Of a DNA stretch of 64,000 nucleotides, positions 51,990-60,898 are shown piece by piece. Location of the stretch: the NCBI RefSeq assembly GCF_002366715.1, contig NZ_DFBS01000012.1:88608-152607 (forward strand). Direction: 5' to 3'. The number at the start of each line of letters is the position of its first letter. Within the stretch, counting starts at the first letter, position 1. A program made the translations under genes and the position numbers. The notes under the pieces are model-generated. The model was given only the letters and a program-made list of their open reading frames with translations. It did not search any database and was not told the DNA's origin. The stretch comes from Halomonas sp. UBA3074. GTDB taxonomy: Bacteria; Pseudomonadota; Gammaproteobacteria; Pseudomonadales; Halomonadaceae.

Positions 51990-54050
51990 ATGCCCACTTT
52001 TTCAGTTACTAAACGCCCTCATTTTACGCCTGCCACACTGGGTTGGCGCACGGCCACTGCGCTGGTGCTTTGCTTGTCTCCCATGCCGTTACTGGCACAA
52101 GACTCGCCAGATGAACCGGCAAATAGTCCGGAGAATAGTTCAGAAAATAGTCCGGCAAACAGTGCGGCAGAGGCAACCAACACTGCCCCCATCCCGCTAG
52201 TGCCTGGCGAGCCCATCTGGGATAGCTTTCATGGCCAGCTCAACGCGCAAAAGTATAGCCCGCTGGATCAGATTAACGCCGATAATGTCGGCGAGTTAGA
52301 GAAGGTGTGGGAAATCCATACCGGCGATGTCGCCGATGGTTCGGGTGATTTACCGGCAACTGTCTGGTCAGCGACCCCCGTCTTTGCCAACGACACGCTC
52401 TACATCGGCACACCGTTCTACCGGATTATCGCGCTGGATCCCGCAAGTGGCGAAGAAAAATGGAGCTTCGATACCCAGTCCTCTCTTGAAGCCCTCACCC
52501 AGCCTGCTTTGAAGAATCGTGGCGTGGCTTACTGGGAGGCCGATGATCCGGTGGCTGGCGAGTCCTGCCAGAAAATCATCTACATGGGCACCATGGATGC
52601 GCGACTGTTTGCGGTCGATGCCGACAGCGGCGAGCCGTGCCAAGGGTTTGCCGATAACGGCGTGCTCAATGCCAATCAGTGGAACGACACCAACGATAAG
52701 TGGCCATTGTCGCTGCTGCAGCCGCCTACCGTGGTGGGAGATCGTCTGATTCTGGGTTGGGCAGGCATGGATTGGGCCTATGAAGAGGCTCCCCCTGGCA
52801 CCGTCTTTTCCATCAATGCTCGCACCGGCGAACTTGAATGGACCTTCCAGGCACTGAGCGATCAGATGCGCGAGCAGAGCGGCACCGCCAATGTGTGGAC
52901 ACATATGTCTGCCGACGAAGAGCTTGGCCTGGTCTACCTTCCAGTGTCTTCCCCCTCGCCCAACTATTGGGGCGGTAATCGTACGGAAGAAGTCCCTCTC
53001 GGTACGTCAACCACTGCCTTGGATATTGAAACGGGCGAAGTGGTCTGGTCCCGTCAGTGGGTTCATCACGACATTTGGGATTACGATATCAACTCTGCGC
53101 CCACGCTCATGGACATTACAGTCGACGGTGAAGAGATACCGGCCCTGATCCAGGCGACCAAGATGGGCTTCCTATTTGTGGTCAATCGCGAAACCGGTGA
53201 AGAAGTTTGGCCGATTGAAGAGCGGCCGGTGCCAGGCGGTGATGGCGCTGTAGAGGGGGAAGTCTACGCGCCCACTCAGCCGTTCCCGACGAAGCCAGCT
53301 CCGTTGATGGATCAGTCAGAGAAGCCCAAGGTGTGGGCCCTGGCAGACGCAGTTAGCTTTGGGCAGTGTTCGGCCCTGTGGGAAGACCTTCGCTATGAAG
53401 GCATGTACACCCCGCCCACTACCGAAGGGGAAGGGACACTGGGCTTCCCGATTAGTGCAGGGGGCGTGCAGTGGGGCGGCGTAGCCTTCGACCCAGAGAG
53501 TCAGACAGCGGTGGTCAATACGTCACATATCGTTCAGCACGTCAGGCTTTATGGCCGTGAGCTTTACGAGTCAGCCAATAGAGCATCGGGCAACGAGAGC
53601 GGCTTTGCCTCTCAGGAAGGGGCGCCCTACGGTATGCGCCTTGAGGTTGCCCTCAACCGACTGGGCATGCCCTGCTGGGAACCGCCGTTTGGTGAGCTCG
53701 TGGCGCTCGACATGACCACTGGTGATATCAAATGGCGCCGCCCACTGGGTGCTTCACAGCAGTATGGCTTCTACATGCCGGAAAGCTGGGGTTCCCCTAC
53801 CATTGGTGGCCCAGCGGTCACCGCGGGTAACGTGATCTTTATCGGTGCTTCCATGGATGCCAAAGTACGTGCTTACTCTCTTGAGAGCGGTGAAGAGCTG
53901 TGGTCGGATCAGAGCGAGGCGCCGTCCGTCTCCAACCCTGCCGTTTATGAGTATGAGGGTCGGCAATACGTTGCCTTTGTATCCGGCGGGAATACCATTT
54001 TGAAAAACCAGGTAGGCGATCAAGTCGCTGTTTATGCATTGCCGGAGTAA
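51990..54050 (+). CDS. Periplasmic PQQ-dependent dehydrogenase (glucose/quinate/shikimate family)
   Basis: A 686-residue protein starting at ATG 51990 with GGAG 6 bases upstream. A signal peptide ends near LSPMPLLAQ. An Asn/Ser/Pro linker with repeated NS units follows, then an eight-bladed quinoprotein propeller. Family features are the RGVAYW segment, VHHDIWDYDINSAPTL (about 358-373, with the active-site aspartates), YTPPTTEGEGTLGFP, GGVQWGGVAFDP and GGPAVTAGNVIFIGASMDA. Members oxidise aldoses or cyclic polyols in the periplasm and pass electrons to ubiquinone. It lacks the fused membrane domain. Substrate unknown. No pqq biosynthesis genes are in the window. Confidence 0.9.
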   Translation: MPTFSVTKRPHFTPATLGWRTATALVLCLSPMPLLAQDSPDEPANSPENSSENSPANSAAEATNTAPIPLVPGEPIWDSFHGQLNAQKYSPLDQINADNVGELEKVWEIHTGDVADGSGDLPATVWSATPVFANDTLYIGTPFYRIIALDPASGEEKWSFDTQSSLEALTQPALKNRGVAYWEADDPVAGESCQKIIYMGTMDARLFAVDADSGEPCQGFADNGVLNANQWNDTNDKWPLSLLQPPTVVGDRLILGWAGMDWAYEEAPPGTVFSINARTGELEWTFQALSDQMREQSGTANVWTHMSADEELGLVYLPVSSPSPNYWGGNRTEEVPLGTSTTALDIETGEVVWSRQWVHHDIWDYDINSAPTLMDITVDGEEIPALIQATKMGFLFVVNRETGEEVWPIEERPVPGGDGAVEGEVYAPTQPFPTKPAPLMDQSEKPKVWALADAVSFGQCSALWEDLRYEGMYTPPTTEGEGTLGFPISAGGVQWGGVAFDPESQTAVVNTSHIVQHVRLYGRELYESANRASGNESGFASQEGAPYGMRLEVALNRLGMPCWEPPFGELVALDMTTGDIKWRRPLGASQQYGFYMPESWGSPTIGGPAVTAGNVIFIGASMDAKVRAYSLESGEELWSDQSEAPSVSNPAVYEYEGRQYVAFVSGGNTILKNQVGDQVAVYALPE

Positions 54051-54074
54051 AGGCATGCTTGATCGATAGTAAAC

Positions 54075-54102
54075 AAACGGGGCGGCCTTATTGGCCGCGT
54101 TT
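54075..54102. terminator. Possible terminator between the PQQ dehydrogenase and the convergent gene
   Basis: GCGGCC / GGCCGC (54082-54087, 54093-54098) with a TTATT loop is flanked by AAAC and GTTT, which extend the pairing with a bulge. The T run is short. It sits between convergent stop codons. Confidence 0.45.
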
Positions 54103-54126
54103 GCATTATGGGTGCTTGGGAAGCGC

Positions 54127-55242
54127 TCATTCGAGGTTTGCAGCGGGCCTAGTCGCGCGGCTGGCTATCGCTTTGCTCGCCGCCTTCGCCAAGCGTCGCA
54201 TTAACGGCATCATCAGCCACAGCAGGGGCGTGAGTAACCAGCGATAGATAAACCTTGCCATGAACAGAACCGGCAGTAACACCACTAGCCAAATAACAAA
54301 CTGCCCCACCCATGCTGGCCAACCCAGCCATGTGGAAAGATTGGCGCCCAGAGCACTGACTAAACTGGGGTGACGAACCACGATATAGGCGGTGCCAGCC
54401 ACAGCGGCTACTTTGGCCATCCGGGGCAAGGTTGCGAAGCGACCGCTGGTGGCCACAATACCTTGGCGCCAACCAGCGCGAGCACCCTGCGCTTCAACAC
54501 TACCCACCCGCGCAGCACGAGCAGCCCTGCCCGCCCGGAGTACCTTGACGGTACTGGCCATCACCAGCAGATCCACTCCGGCCCAACCTACATCACTGGC
54601 GCCAATGTCATCGCCTCGCCGCCACTGGCTTTCCAAATCACGCAAGCCGCTGGTAAAAAAATCGCCCACGCCCGCCACTAATCGCTCACTCTGCAGCCAC
54701 GCCACTTCGCCCTGTTCGCTAACCACGAACTGATTAAGCAGCGCGTGACCATTGTCATCCAGCAAGGCAATACCCATCTGGCCACGGCGATAAGGGGTGA
54801 ACGCTGAATCCGCGCCATCCTCCTCATTCCACCAGCGGCTAAGCTGCTGATAGCGCTCCCCCACCCAGTGCTGCGCTCGCAGGGTGGCGATATCGTGATC
54901 ACGAAAGTAGCTAATGGGTAGCACCGCATCCGCACCGAAGCGCACCAGCACTTGCTGAAACTGGGGCAGCAAACCGTACTCGACCAACACATCACGTGCC
55001 ACGTCGCCATGACTCAACATTGCCAGCGAAGCACTCATCCATAACGCTTGATCGTCGGCATAGTTGAGAAAAAGCGCATTGATCGCTGGCGTTTCCTGTT
55101 GAAGCGAGTCCTTTAACGTAGGCAGCGCTCGCTGTGCTTCCAAGCGCACCAATTTGGCGTCAAAGGGTTCGTGGGAAGCCACCGCGGTGGCAAGCCCTGC
55201 GACTACCATCGCCGTCATCACTATGATCTGCCAGGGCCGCAT
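54127..55242 (-). CDS. Membrane protein of unknown function
   Basis: A 371-residue protein I do not recognise. It has a signal peptide or N-terminal anchor (residues about 4-22), then a soluble, probably helical region of about 190 residues rich in Leu, Asp and Trp. An Ala/Arg-rich stretch follows (VLRAGRAARAARVG, about 235-248). Three hydrophobic stretches come near 276-290, 308-330 (VGQFVIWLVVLLPVLFMARF) and 334-350. The C-terminus is basic. GAGG lies upstream of ATG 55242. It starts 33 bases after the leuA stop and may be cotranscribed with it, though no functional link is evident. Confidence 0.75.
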   Translation of the reverse strand: MRPWQIIVMTAMVVAGLATAVASHEPFDAKLVRLEAQRALPTLKDSLQQETPAINALFLNYADDQALWMSASLAMLSHGDVARDVLVEYGLLPQFQQVLVRFGADAVLPISYFRDHDIATLRAQHWVGERYQQLSRWWNEEDGADSAFTPYRRGQMGIALLDDNGHALLNQFVVSEQGEVAWLQSERLVAGVGDFFTSGLRDLESQWRRGDDIGASDVGWAGVDLLVMASTVKVLRAGRAARAARVGSVEAQGARAGWRQGIVATSGRFATLPRMAKVAAVAGTAYIVVRHPSLVSALGANLSTWLGWPAWVGQFVIWLVVLLPVLFMARFIYRWLLTPLLWLMMPLMRRLAKAASKAIASRATRPAANLE

Positions 55243-55275
55243 CGCTTTTGCCTCACTAAAGGAATAACCCGGGCG

Positions 55276-56982
55276 TTACCCCAGAGTCTCTGCCGTCACG
55301 TTGGCCGCCGCGGGTTGGGTGGAGTGATGGCGATTGATCGCACTGAGCACCCCTTTCATGGAAGCACTGGTGATGCTTTCGTCAGTGCCCACGCCGAACA
55401 CTGCTTTACCATCGATACGTACTTCCACGTAAGCGATTGCCTCGGCATCGGCGCCTTGGCCGCGGGAGTGCTCGTGGTAGTCAATGATTTCCACATCGTG
55501 CCCGGCGGCAGCCAGCACTTTAACAAAGGCGGCTAGCGGGCCATTGCCTTCACCGCCGAGCGTCTGGCGACTACCATCAGTCTCAACGACGGCCTCCAGC
55601 GTCACTTTGGGGCTGTCAGGTTCGGATGAGAGCCGATGACTCACCAACCCAAAGGGGGCTCGCTGCTCCAGGTACTCATCGGCGAACGCTTGGTAGATCA
55701 TCTGAGAAGTGATCTCGCGCCCGGTGCGTTCAGCCACTTCCTGCACCACCTGGCTGAACTCAATAGAGAGGCGACGCGGCAACTCAATGCCATGCTCCTG
55801 CTCAAGCAGGTAAGAAACACCGCCTTTACCCGATTGGCTGTTCACCCGGATAACGGCTTCGTAACTACGGCCCACGTCGAGCGGATCGATGGGCAGATAA
55901 GGCACATCCCACACGGCGTCAGGATTCGCACGGCGATCGGCCATGCCTTTCTTGATAGCGTCCTGATGCGAACCAGAAAAAGCCGTGAACACCAGATCGC
56001 CCACATAAGGGTGGCGCGGATGCACGGGCAGTTGGTTGCAGTACTCCACTTCACGCATGATCGGGGTGATATTGGAAAAATCGAGCTGCGGATGAACACC
56101 CTGGGTATACATATTCATGGCAAGCGTCACGATATCGACGTTGCCGGTACGTTCGCCGTTACCAAACAGCGTGCCCTCGACACGGTCGGCACCGGCCATC
56201 AAGGTGAGCTCTGCCGCCGCCACGCCCGTACCACGGTCGTTATGCGGATGAACACTGACAATCAGATGACCACGATTTTTAACGTTACGACTGAACCACT
56301 CAATTTGGTCGGCATAGTTATTGGGCGTCGCCACTTCTACCGTGGCAGGCAGGTTCACGATCATCGGTTTATCAGTGCTCGCGCCATAGGCTTGCATGAC
56401 TGCTTCGACGATCTCAACGGCAAAATCCATCTCGGTGGTGGTGAATAGCTCCGGCGAGTACTGAAAGGTCCAGTTAGTTTCCGGCGCGGCTTCCATCTGC
56501 GCGCGAATCTGTTGAGTGGCCTCTATAGCAATCTGCACGCACTCCGCTTTATCCACGTTAAACACCACCCGGCGGAACATTGGGTCGGTGGCGTTATAGA
56601 CGTGAACAATGGCGTTTTTGGCCCCTTGCAGGGCTTCAAAGGTGCGCTCGATCAAGTGCGGACGCGCCTGGGTCAGCACTTGAATGGTCACATCATCGGG
56701 AATTTTATTCTGCTCGATCAGCGAGCGCACAAAATCGAAGTCGGTTTGCGAGGCAGAGGGAAAACCGACTTCGATCTGTTTAAAACCGACGTCCAGCAGC
56801 ATGTCGAAAAAGCGCTGTTTGCGCTCCTGATCCATCGGATCAATCAGCGACTGATTGCCGTCGCGAAGATCCACGCTACACCATATTGGCGCTGCTTCTA
56901 TGCGCTGGTTCGGCCACTGACGGTCAGCTAAATCAACGGCCACAAAGGGGCGGTACTTTTTGGCGGGGTCAGTCAACATCAT
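55276..56982 (-). CDS. leuA: 2-isopropylmalate synthase (LeuA type 2)
   Basis: A 568-residue enzyme for the first committed step of leucine synthesis. The TIM-barrel domain has IWCSVDLRDGNQSLIDPMD near residue 33 and the metal-binding VSVHPHNDRGTGVAAAEL. FGNGERTGNVDIVTLA is also conserved. The C-terminal regulatory domain (about 430-560) has VGTDESITSASMKGVLSAIN and allows leucine feedback. The length fits the longer alpha-IPMS class found in Pseudomonas rather than the E. coli type. GGAGAG precedes ATG 56982. The ion channel gene stops only 16 bases upstream. Confidence 0.96.
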   Translation of the reverse strand: MMLTDPAKKYRPFVAVDLADRQWPNQRIEAAPIWCSVDLRDGNQSLIDPMDQERKQRFFDMLLDVGFKQIEVGFPSASQTDFDFVRSLIEQNKIPDDVTIQVLTQARPHLIERTFEALQGAKNAIVHVYNATDPMFRRVVFNVDKAECVQIAIEATQQIRAQMEAAPETNWTFQYSPELFTTTEMDFAVEIVEAVMQAYGASTDKPMIVNLPATVEVATPNNYADQIEWFSRNVKNRGHLIVSVHPHNDRGTGVAAAELTLMAGADRVEGTLFGNGERTGNVDIVTLAMNMYTQGVHPQLDFSNITPIMREVEYCNQLPVHPRHPYVGDLVFTAFSGSHQDAIKKGMADRRANPDAVWDVPYLPIDPLDVGRSYEAVIRVNSQSGKGGVSYLLEQEHGIELPRRLSIEFSQVVQEVAERTGREITSQMIYQAFADEYLEQRAPFGLVSHRLSSEPDSPKVTLEAVVETDGSRQTLGGEGNGPLAAFVKVLAAAGHDVEIIDYHEHSRGQGADAEAIAYVEVRIDGKAVFGVGTDESITSASMKGVLSAINRHHSTQPAAANVTAETLG

Positions 56983-56998
56983 GGCAGCTCTCCTAGCA

Positions 56999-57886
56999 TT
57001 AGTCGTTTGTGGGCTTTAGGATGTGGTTACCGCCCAGCTCTTGATGGGATGGCGCACGGGACGAGTGTGACTGCGCAAGGGCTGCTTCCATGCGGTCAAG
57101 CTGGGCACGCAAGTCACGCACATCGGCGCGCAGCCCCTGCACCTGAGCGGCGTCGCCCTCATCGTTACTCAAATCGAGTAAGGCGCTCTCTTTTTGCATC
57201 ACATCCAGCACGATACCAATCATCATATTGAGAAAAATAAACGCGGTCAGAAATATAAACGTTAAATAGTAGATCCAACTCCACGCGAACACCTCTTGCG
57301 TGGCGTACATAACATCGGTCCAATCCTCAAACGTGGCAATACGGAACAGCGTAAGCATCGAAACGGAAATATTGCCCCATAAAAAGTCATCGACATTATG
57401 AAAGAGAAAGCTACCCAGGGCGGCGTAGATATAAAAAATGATGAACATCAGCAGCACGACATAACCCATGCGAGGAACCGACTTCACCAACGCTCCAAGC
57501 AGCATCTGCAACTCGGGAATCATCGACACTAAACGCAGCACCCTGAAAATACGCAGCAGCCTAGCTAGCAGCACCATTTCAGAATCATCCATGGGAATTA
57601 AGCTGGCTGTCACGATAAGGAAGTCAAAAACATTCCAACCTTTTTTAAAAAAACTAAGAAGCGTGCGTTCAGCCGCCATCCTGATTAAAATTTCCACCAG
57701 GAAAAAAATCGTCACTGCGATATCAAGATAGAGCAGCCACTGTTCAATTTGAGTCGTTTCCTCGTAAGTTTTCGCCCCTATCACCAGGGCGGAAATAACG
57801 ATGATGGAAATGACGACCGCCTCGAAAATTTTATTTGAGCGCAGCTTTTCAAAACGGCTTTGCCAGGTAGTAAAGGACTCACTCAT
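56999..57886 (-). CDS. Voltage-gated cation channel (NaChBac superfamily) with acidic filter
   Basis: A 295-residue six-helix channel subunit that would form tetramers. The S4 voltage sensor LLARLLRIFRVLRLV has arginines 109, 112, 115 and 118, three apart. S5-pore-S6 spans about 140-230. The selectivity filter reads TFEDWTD at 185-191, against TLESWSM in NavAb. S6 ends ITF-like FIFLNMMIGIVLDVMQ. A C-terminal coiled coil (about 246-272, LRADVRDLRAQLDRMEAAL) should assemble the tetramer. It is divergent from the mrp operon and 16 bases upstream of leuA. The filter suggests Ca2+ preference, which is inference. Confidence 0.9.
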   Translation of the reverse strand: MSESFTTWQSRFEKLRSNKIFEAVVISIIVISALVIGAKTYEETTQIEQWLLYLDIAVTIFFLVEILIRMAAERTLLSFFKKGWNVFDFLIVTASLIPMDDSEMVLLARLLRIFRVLRLVSMIPELQMLLGALVKSVPRMGYVVLLMFIIFYIYAALGSFLFHNVDDFLWGNISVSMLTLFRIATFEDWTDVMYATQEVFAWSWIYYLTFIFLTAFIFLNMMIGIVLDVMQKESALLDLSNDEGDAAQVQGLRADVRDLRAQLDRMEAALAQSHSSRAPSHQELGGNHILKPTND

Positions 57887-57932
57887 GGAACGACAGATCT
57901 CTCAAAGGTTAACCAGCAAACTTTATACTAAA

Positions 57933-57951
57933 GCTACACACATGCTACACA
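57933..57951. repeat. 8-bp direct repeats in the channel/mrp divergent region
   Basis: GCTACACA occurs at 57933-57940 and 57944-57951, 11 bases apart, about one helical turn. This spacing is compatible with two half-sites for a regulator on one DNA face. The 171-base region must hold promoters for both the channel (leftward) and mrp (rightward). Confidence 0.4.
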
Positions 57952-58057
57952 AGTGATATGCTCTTGTTTCACTTGATGTATCCTAAGCCATCAGAACGCT
58001 TTTAAAGCGCCCTGCTGGTACTCTTTTGACTTTTATTTTAGCGCTGGATGGACGCCC

Positions 58058-60898
58058 ATGACACTGCTTTGGATAGCCTTATTGCCTCTGCTAGGCGTGC
58101 TGGTGCCGGTACTCACCGCTCAGCGTGGTCGCCGCTTCTGCTCGATGGCGACGGCGGTGTTGCCTGCGACCGCTTTAGTGATGACCCTACTCAACGTGCC
58201 TGCGCTGCTAGACGGCGAGCAACTACGTTTTTCGGCTACCTGGATGCCGGAATTGGCGCTGGATTTAGCATTTCGCCTGGATGGGCTAACGCTGCTGTTC
58301 AATCTGTTGATTTTAGGCATTGGCCTGTTAATTATTCTGTACGCCCATTACTACCTAGCGAAAGATGAACCGTTTGGTCGTTTTTACGCCTTTCTGATGC
58401 TTTTTATGGCATCCATGGTCGGCATCTCAATGTCGGATAACCTGATTCTGCTGTGGCTGTTCTGGGAGTTAACCAGCCTATCATCGTTCCTGCTCATTGG
58501 CTTTTGGTCGCATCAATCGGATGCCCGTAAAGGCGCCCGCATGGCGCTAACGGTGACGGGGGCGGGCGGCCTTGCGCTGCTGGCAGGATTACTGCTGCTG
58601 GGTGACATGGCGGGTAGCTTCAACATGGGCGATGTATTGGCCAGTGGCGACGCGATTCTTGCCGATCCGCGCTACCCAGTAATGCTCGTCTTGGTACTGC
58701 TTGGGGCTTTTACCAAGTCAGCCCAGTTTCCCTTTCACTTTTGGTTACCCCACGCGATGGCAGCGCCGACACCGGTGTCGGCCTATTTGCACTCGGCCAC
58801 CATGGTTAAAGCCGGTATTTTCCTAATGGCTCGCTTACACCCTGCTATCGCCGGTAGCGAACTGTGGAGTGTTGTGGTTTCGCTGGTTGGCATCGTGACG
58901 ATGCTATACGGCGCTTGGTTTGCATTGGTAAAAACCGATCTCAAAGGCATCTTGGCGTTTTCTACCGTCAGCCACTTAGGCTTGATTACCGTGCTATTAG
59001 GGATTGGCAGTCCGATGGCCATTTTGGCCGCCCTGTTCCATATCCTTAACCACGCGACGTTTAAAGCCGCGCTCTTTATGAGTGCTGGCATCATTGACCA
59101 CGAAGCTGGCACGCGGGAGCTAAAACAACTGGGGGGCCTGAAAAAAGCGATGCCGGTGACGGCCCTGCTCACCACCCTGGCCGCCGCCGCCATGGCGGGT
59201 GTACCGCTGTTTAATGGCTTCTTATCCAAAGAGATGTTTTTTACTGAATCGCTGGAGACGCCCGTATTAGGCGGCATAAGCTGGTTACTGCCTGCGTTAG
59301 CTGCCTTGGGCGGTATCCTTTCCGTCGCATATTCTTTGCGCTTGGTGCACGCCGTTTTCTTCAAACCCGCGCGCGAAGCACCCCCCAAGTCACCTCATGA
59401 GCCCCCGCACCTAATGCGGTTACCGGTTGAAATATTGGTGGTGCTCTGCGTGGTGGTCGGTCTGTTTCCTGCTTTGATGGCAACAGGGTTGCTATCGCTG
59501 GCCAGTCAAGCCGTTATCGGTAGCCCGCTCGACTTCCATTTGGCTATTTGGCACGGCGTGAATTTGCCCCTCATCATGAGTTTGCTCGCCTTCGTCGTTG
59601 GCATTGCGCTCTATTGGCGCCATGCTGATATGCGTCGCTTTACCCAACAGTTTGCAGGCGTCGATGCTCGCCGGGTGTTTGAGCGCATTCTTATCTCAAT
59701 CGGCTACCGCGCTGAGCAGGCTATTGGCGCATTAGAAGGAAATTCACTTCAGCGCTATGTGGGCTGGTTATGGCTGGCGGCACTGATCATGGGTGCCATC
59801 GGCCTCGTGCAGATGGGCAACTTAACCGGAAGCGCAGGTAATCAGCCGTTGGACGGCGTGCTTATTCTCGGTGCGGGCATGCTGATGTTCGGTGGTGTCG
59901 CGACGGCCGCCACTCATCGCTACCGGTTGATTTCGCTGCTGATGCTGTCGGTAGTGGGGCTATTTGTGGCCCTGACCTTTGCACGTTTTTCGGCACCCGA
60001 CTTGGCACTTACCCAGCTATCGGTGGAAGTCGTCACCATGATTTTGTTGATGCTGGCCCTTTTCTTCTTACCCCAAAAAACGCCCCGGGAATCAAGCCCG
60101 CTGCGCAATGTTCGCGATATGCTGCTCGCAGGCTCGCTGGGGCTGGTGATCGCGAGTCTTAACTATGCGGTACTGACGCGGGACACGCTGTCGATTTCTA
60201 ACTTCTTTGTGGAAAACAGCAAGTCCGGCGGTGGCGGCTATAACGTAGTCAACGTTATTTTGGTCGATTTCCGTGGTTTCGATACGCTTGGTGAGATCAC
60301 GGTACTGGCTATCGCTGGCTTGGCAATTTTCAAGCTACTCAACCGCTTACGTTTATTTATGCCACATAGCGATGGCGAAGGCCGGGTATGGTCCCCTGAT
60401 CGCTACCCAGCAGTACTTACGTCAATTTCAATGACACTGCTTCCGCTTGCCCTGCTGGTTTCTGCCTTTATTTTCCTGCGTGGACACAACCAACCGGGTG
60501 GCGGCTTTATCGCCGGCCTGATTACCGCTGTCGCGCTGATTCTGCTCTATATGGCCCGGGGCGTTGAATGGGCACAAGCGCGCTTGGACTTCCCTTTCCA
60601 ACCCGTGGCCGTCATCGGTGTCGCCGTTGCTACCTTAACGGGGCTGGGCAGTTGGTTGTTTGGTCATCCATTCTTAACCTCAGCCTTTGGCTATTTCAGC
60701 CTCCCGCTGATCGGCACTTTCGAATTGGCCACCGCGCTACTGTTTGATTTAGGTGTCTACTTGGCGGTGGTGGGCGCCACGCTGATGATTTTGGCCAACC
60801 TTGGCAAAGTCACCACCGCACATCGCCCAGTGACCGAAGCGTCAGAAAAAGAGACCGATGCTAACGCTGCCACCCCTTCTGCCCAGGAGCCTCGTTAA
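58058..60898 (+). CDS. mrpA: Na+/H+ antiporter subunit MrpAB fusion
   Basis: A 946-residue membrane protein. Residues about 1-750 are MrpA, homologous to complex I NuoL, with the proton-channel signatures HFWLPHAMAAPTPVSAYLHS and NHATFKAALFMSAGIIDHEAG. The C-terminal part continues as an MrpB domain (RGHNQPGGGFIAGLITAVAL, about 810-830), so mrpA and mrpB are fused, as in group 2 Mrp/Pha operons. It exchanges cytosolic Na+ for H+ in a hetero-oligomeric complex. ATG 58058 is the first codon in the operon. Its stop shares a base with mrpC (TAATG). Confidence 0.95.
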   Translation: MTLLWIALLPLLGVLVPVLTAQRGRRFCSMATAVLPATALVMTLLNVPALLDGEQLRFSATWMPELALDLAFRLDGLTLLFNLLILGIGLLIILYAHYYLAKDEPFGRFYAFLMLFMASMVGISMSDNLILLWLFWELTSLSSFLLIGFWSHQSDARKGARMALTVTGAGGLALLAGLLLLGDMAGSFNMGDVLASGDAILADPRYPVMLVLVLLGAFTKSAQFPFHFWLPHAMAAPTPVSAYLHSATMVKAGIFLMARLHPAIAGSELWSVVVSLVGIVTMLYGAWFALVKTDLKGILAFSTVSHLGLITVLLGIGSPMAILAALFHILNHATFKAALFMSAGIIDHEAGTRELKQLGGLKKAMPVTALLTTLAAAAMAGVPLFNGFLSKEMFFTESLETPVLGGISWLLPALAALGGILSVAYSLRLVHAVFFKPAREAPPKSPHEPPHLMRLPVEILVVLCVVVGLFPALMATGLLSLASQAVIGSPLDFHLAIWHGVNLPLIMSLLAFVVGIALYWRHADMRRFTQQFAGVDARRVFERILISIGYRAEQAIGALEGNSLQRYVGWLWLAALIMGAIGLVQMGNLTGSAGNQPLDGVLILGAGMLMFGGVATAATHRYRLISLLMLSVVGLFVALTFARFSAPDLALTQLSVEVVTMILLMLALFFLPQKTPRESSPLRNVRDMLLAGSLGLVIASLNYAVLTRDTLSISNFFVENSKSGGGGYNVVNVILVDFRGFDTLGEITVLAIAGLAIFKLLNRLRLFMPHSDGEGRVWSPDRYPAVLTSISMTLLPLALLVSAFIFLRGHNQPGGGFIAGLITAVALILLYMARGVEWAQARLDFPFQPVAVIGVAVATLTGLGSWLFGHPFLTSAFGYFSLPLIGTFELATALLFDLGVYLAVVGATLMILANLGKVTTAHRPVTEASEKETDANAATPSAQEPR

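Noticed and set aside
55636..56448. 270-residue open frame antisense to leuA
   Set aside because: It lies wholly within leuA, has no family-like motif and no ribosome binding site. Long antisense frames are expected at this GC content.
58783..59388. 201-residue minus-strand frame inside mrpA
   Set aside because: Antisense to the most conserved membrane helices of MrpA; composition explained by that gene.
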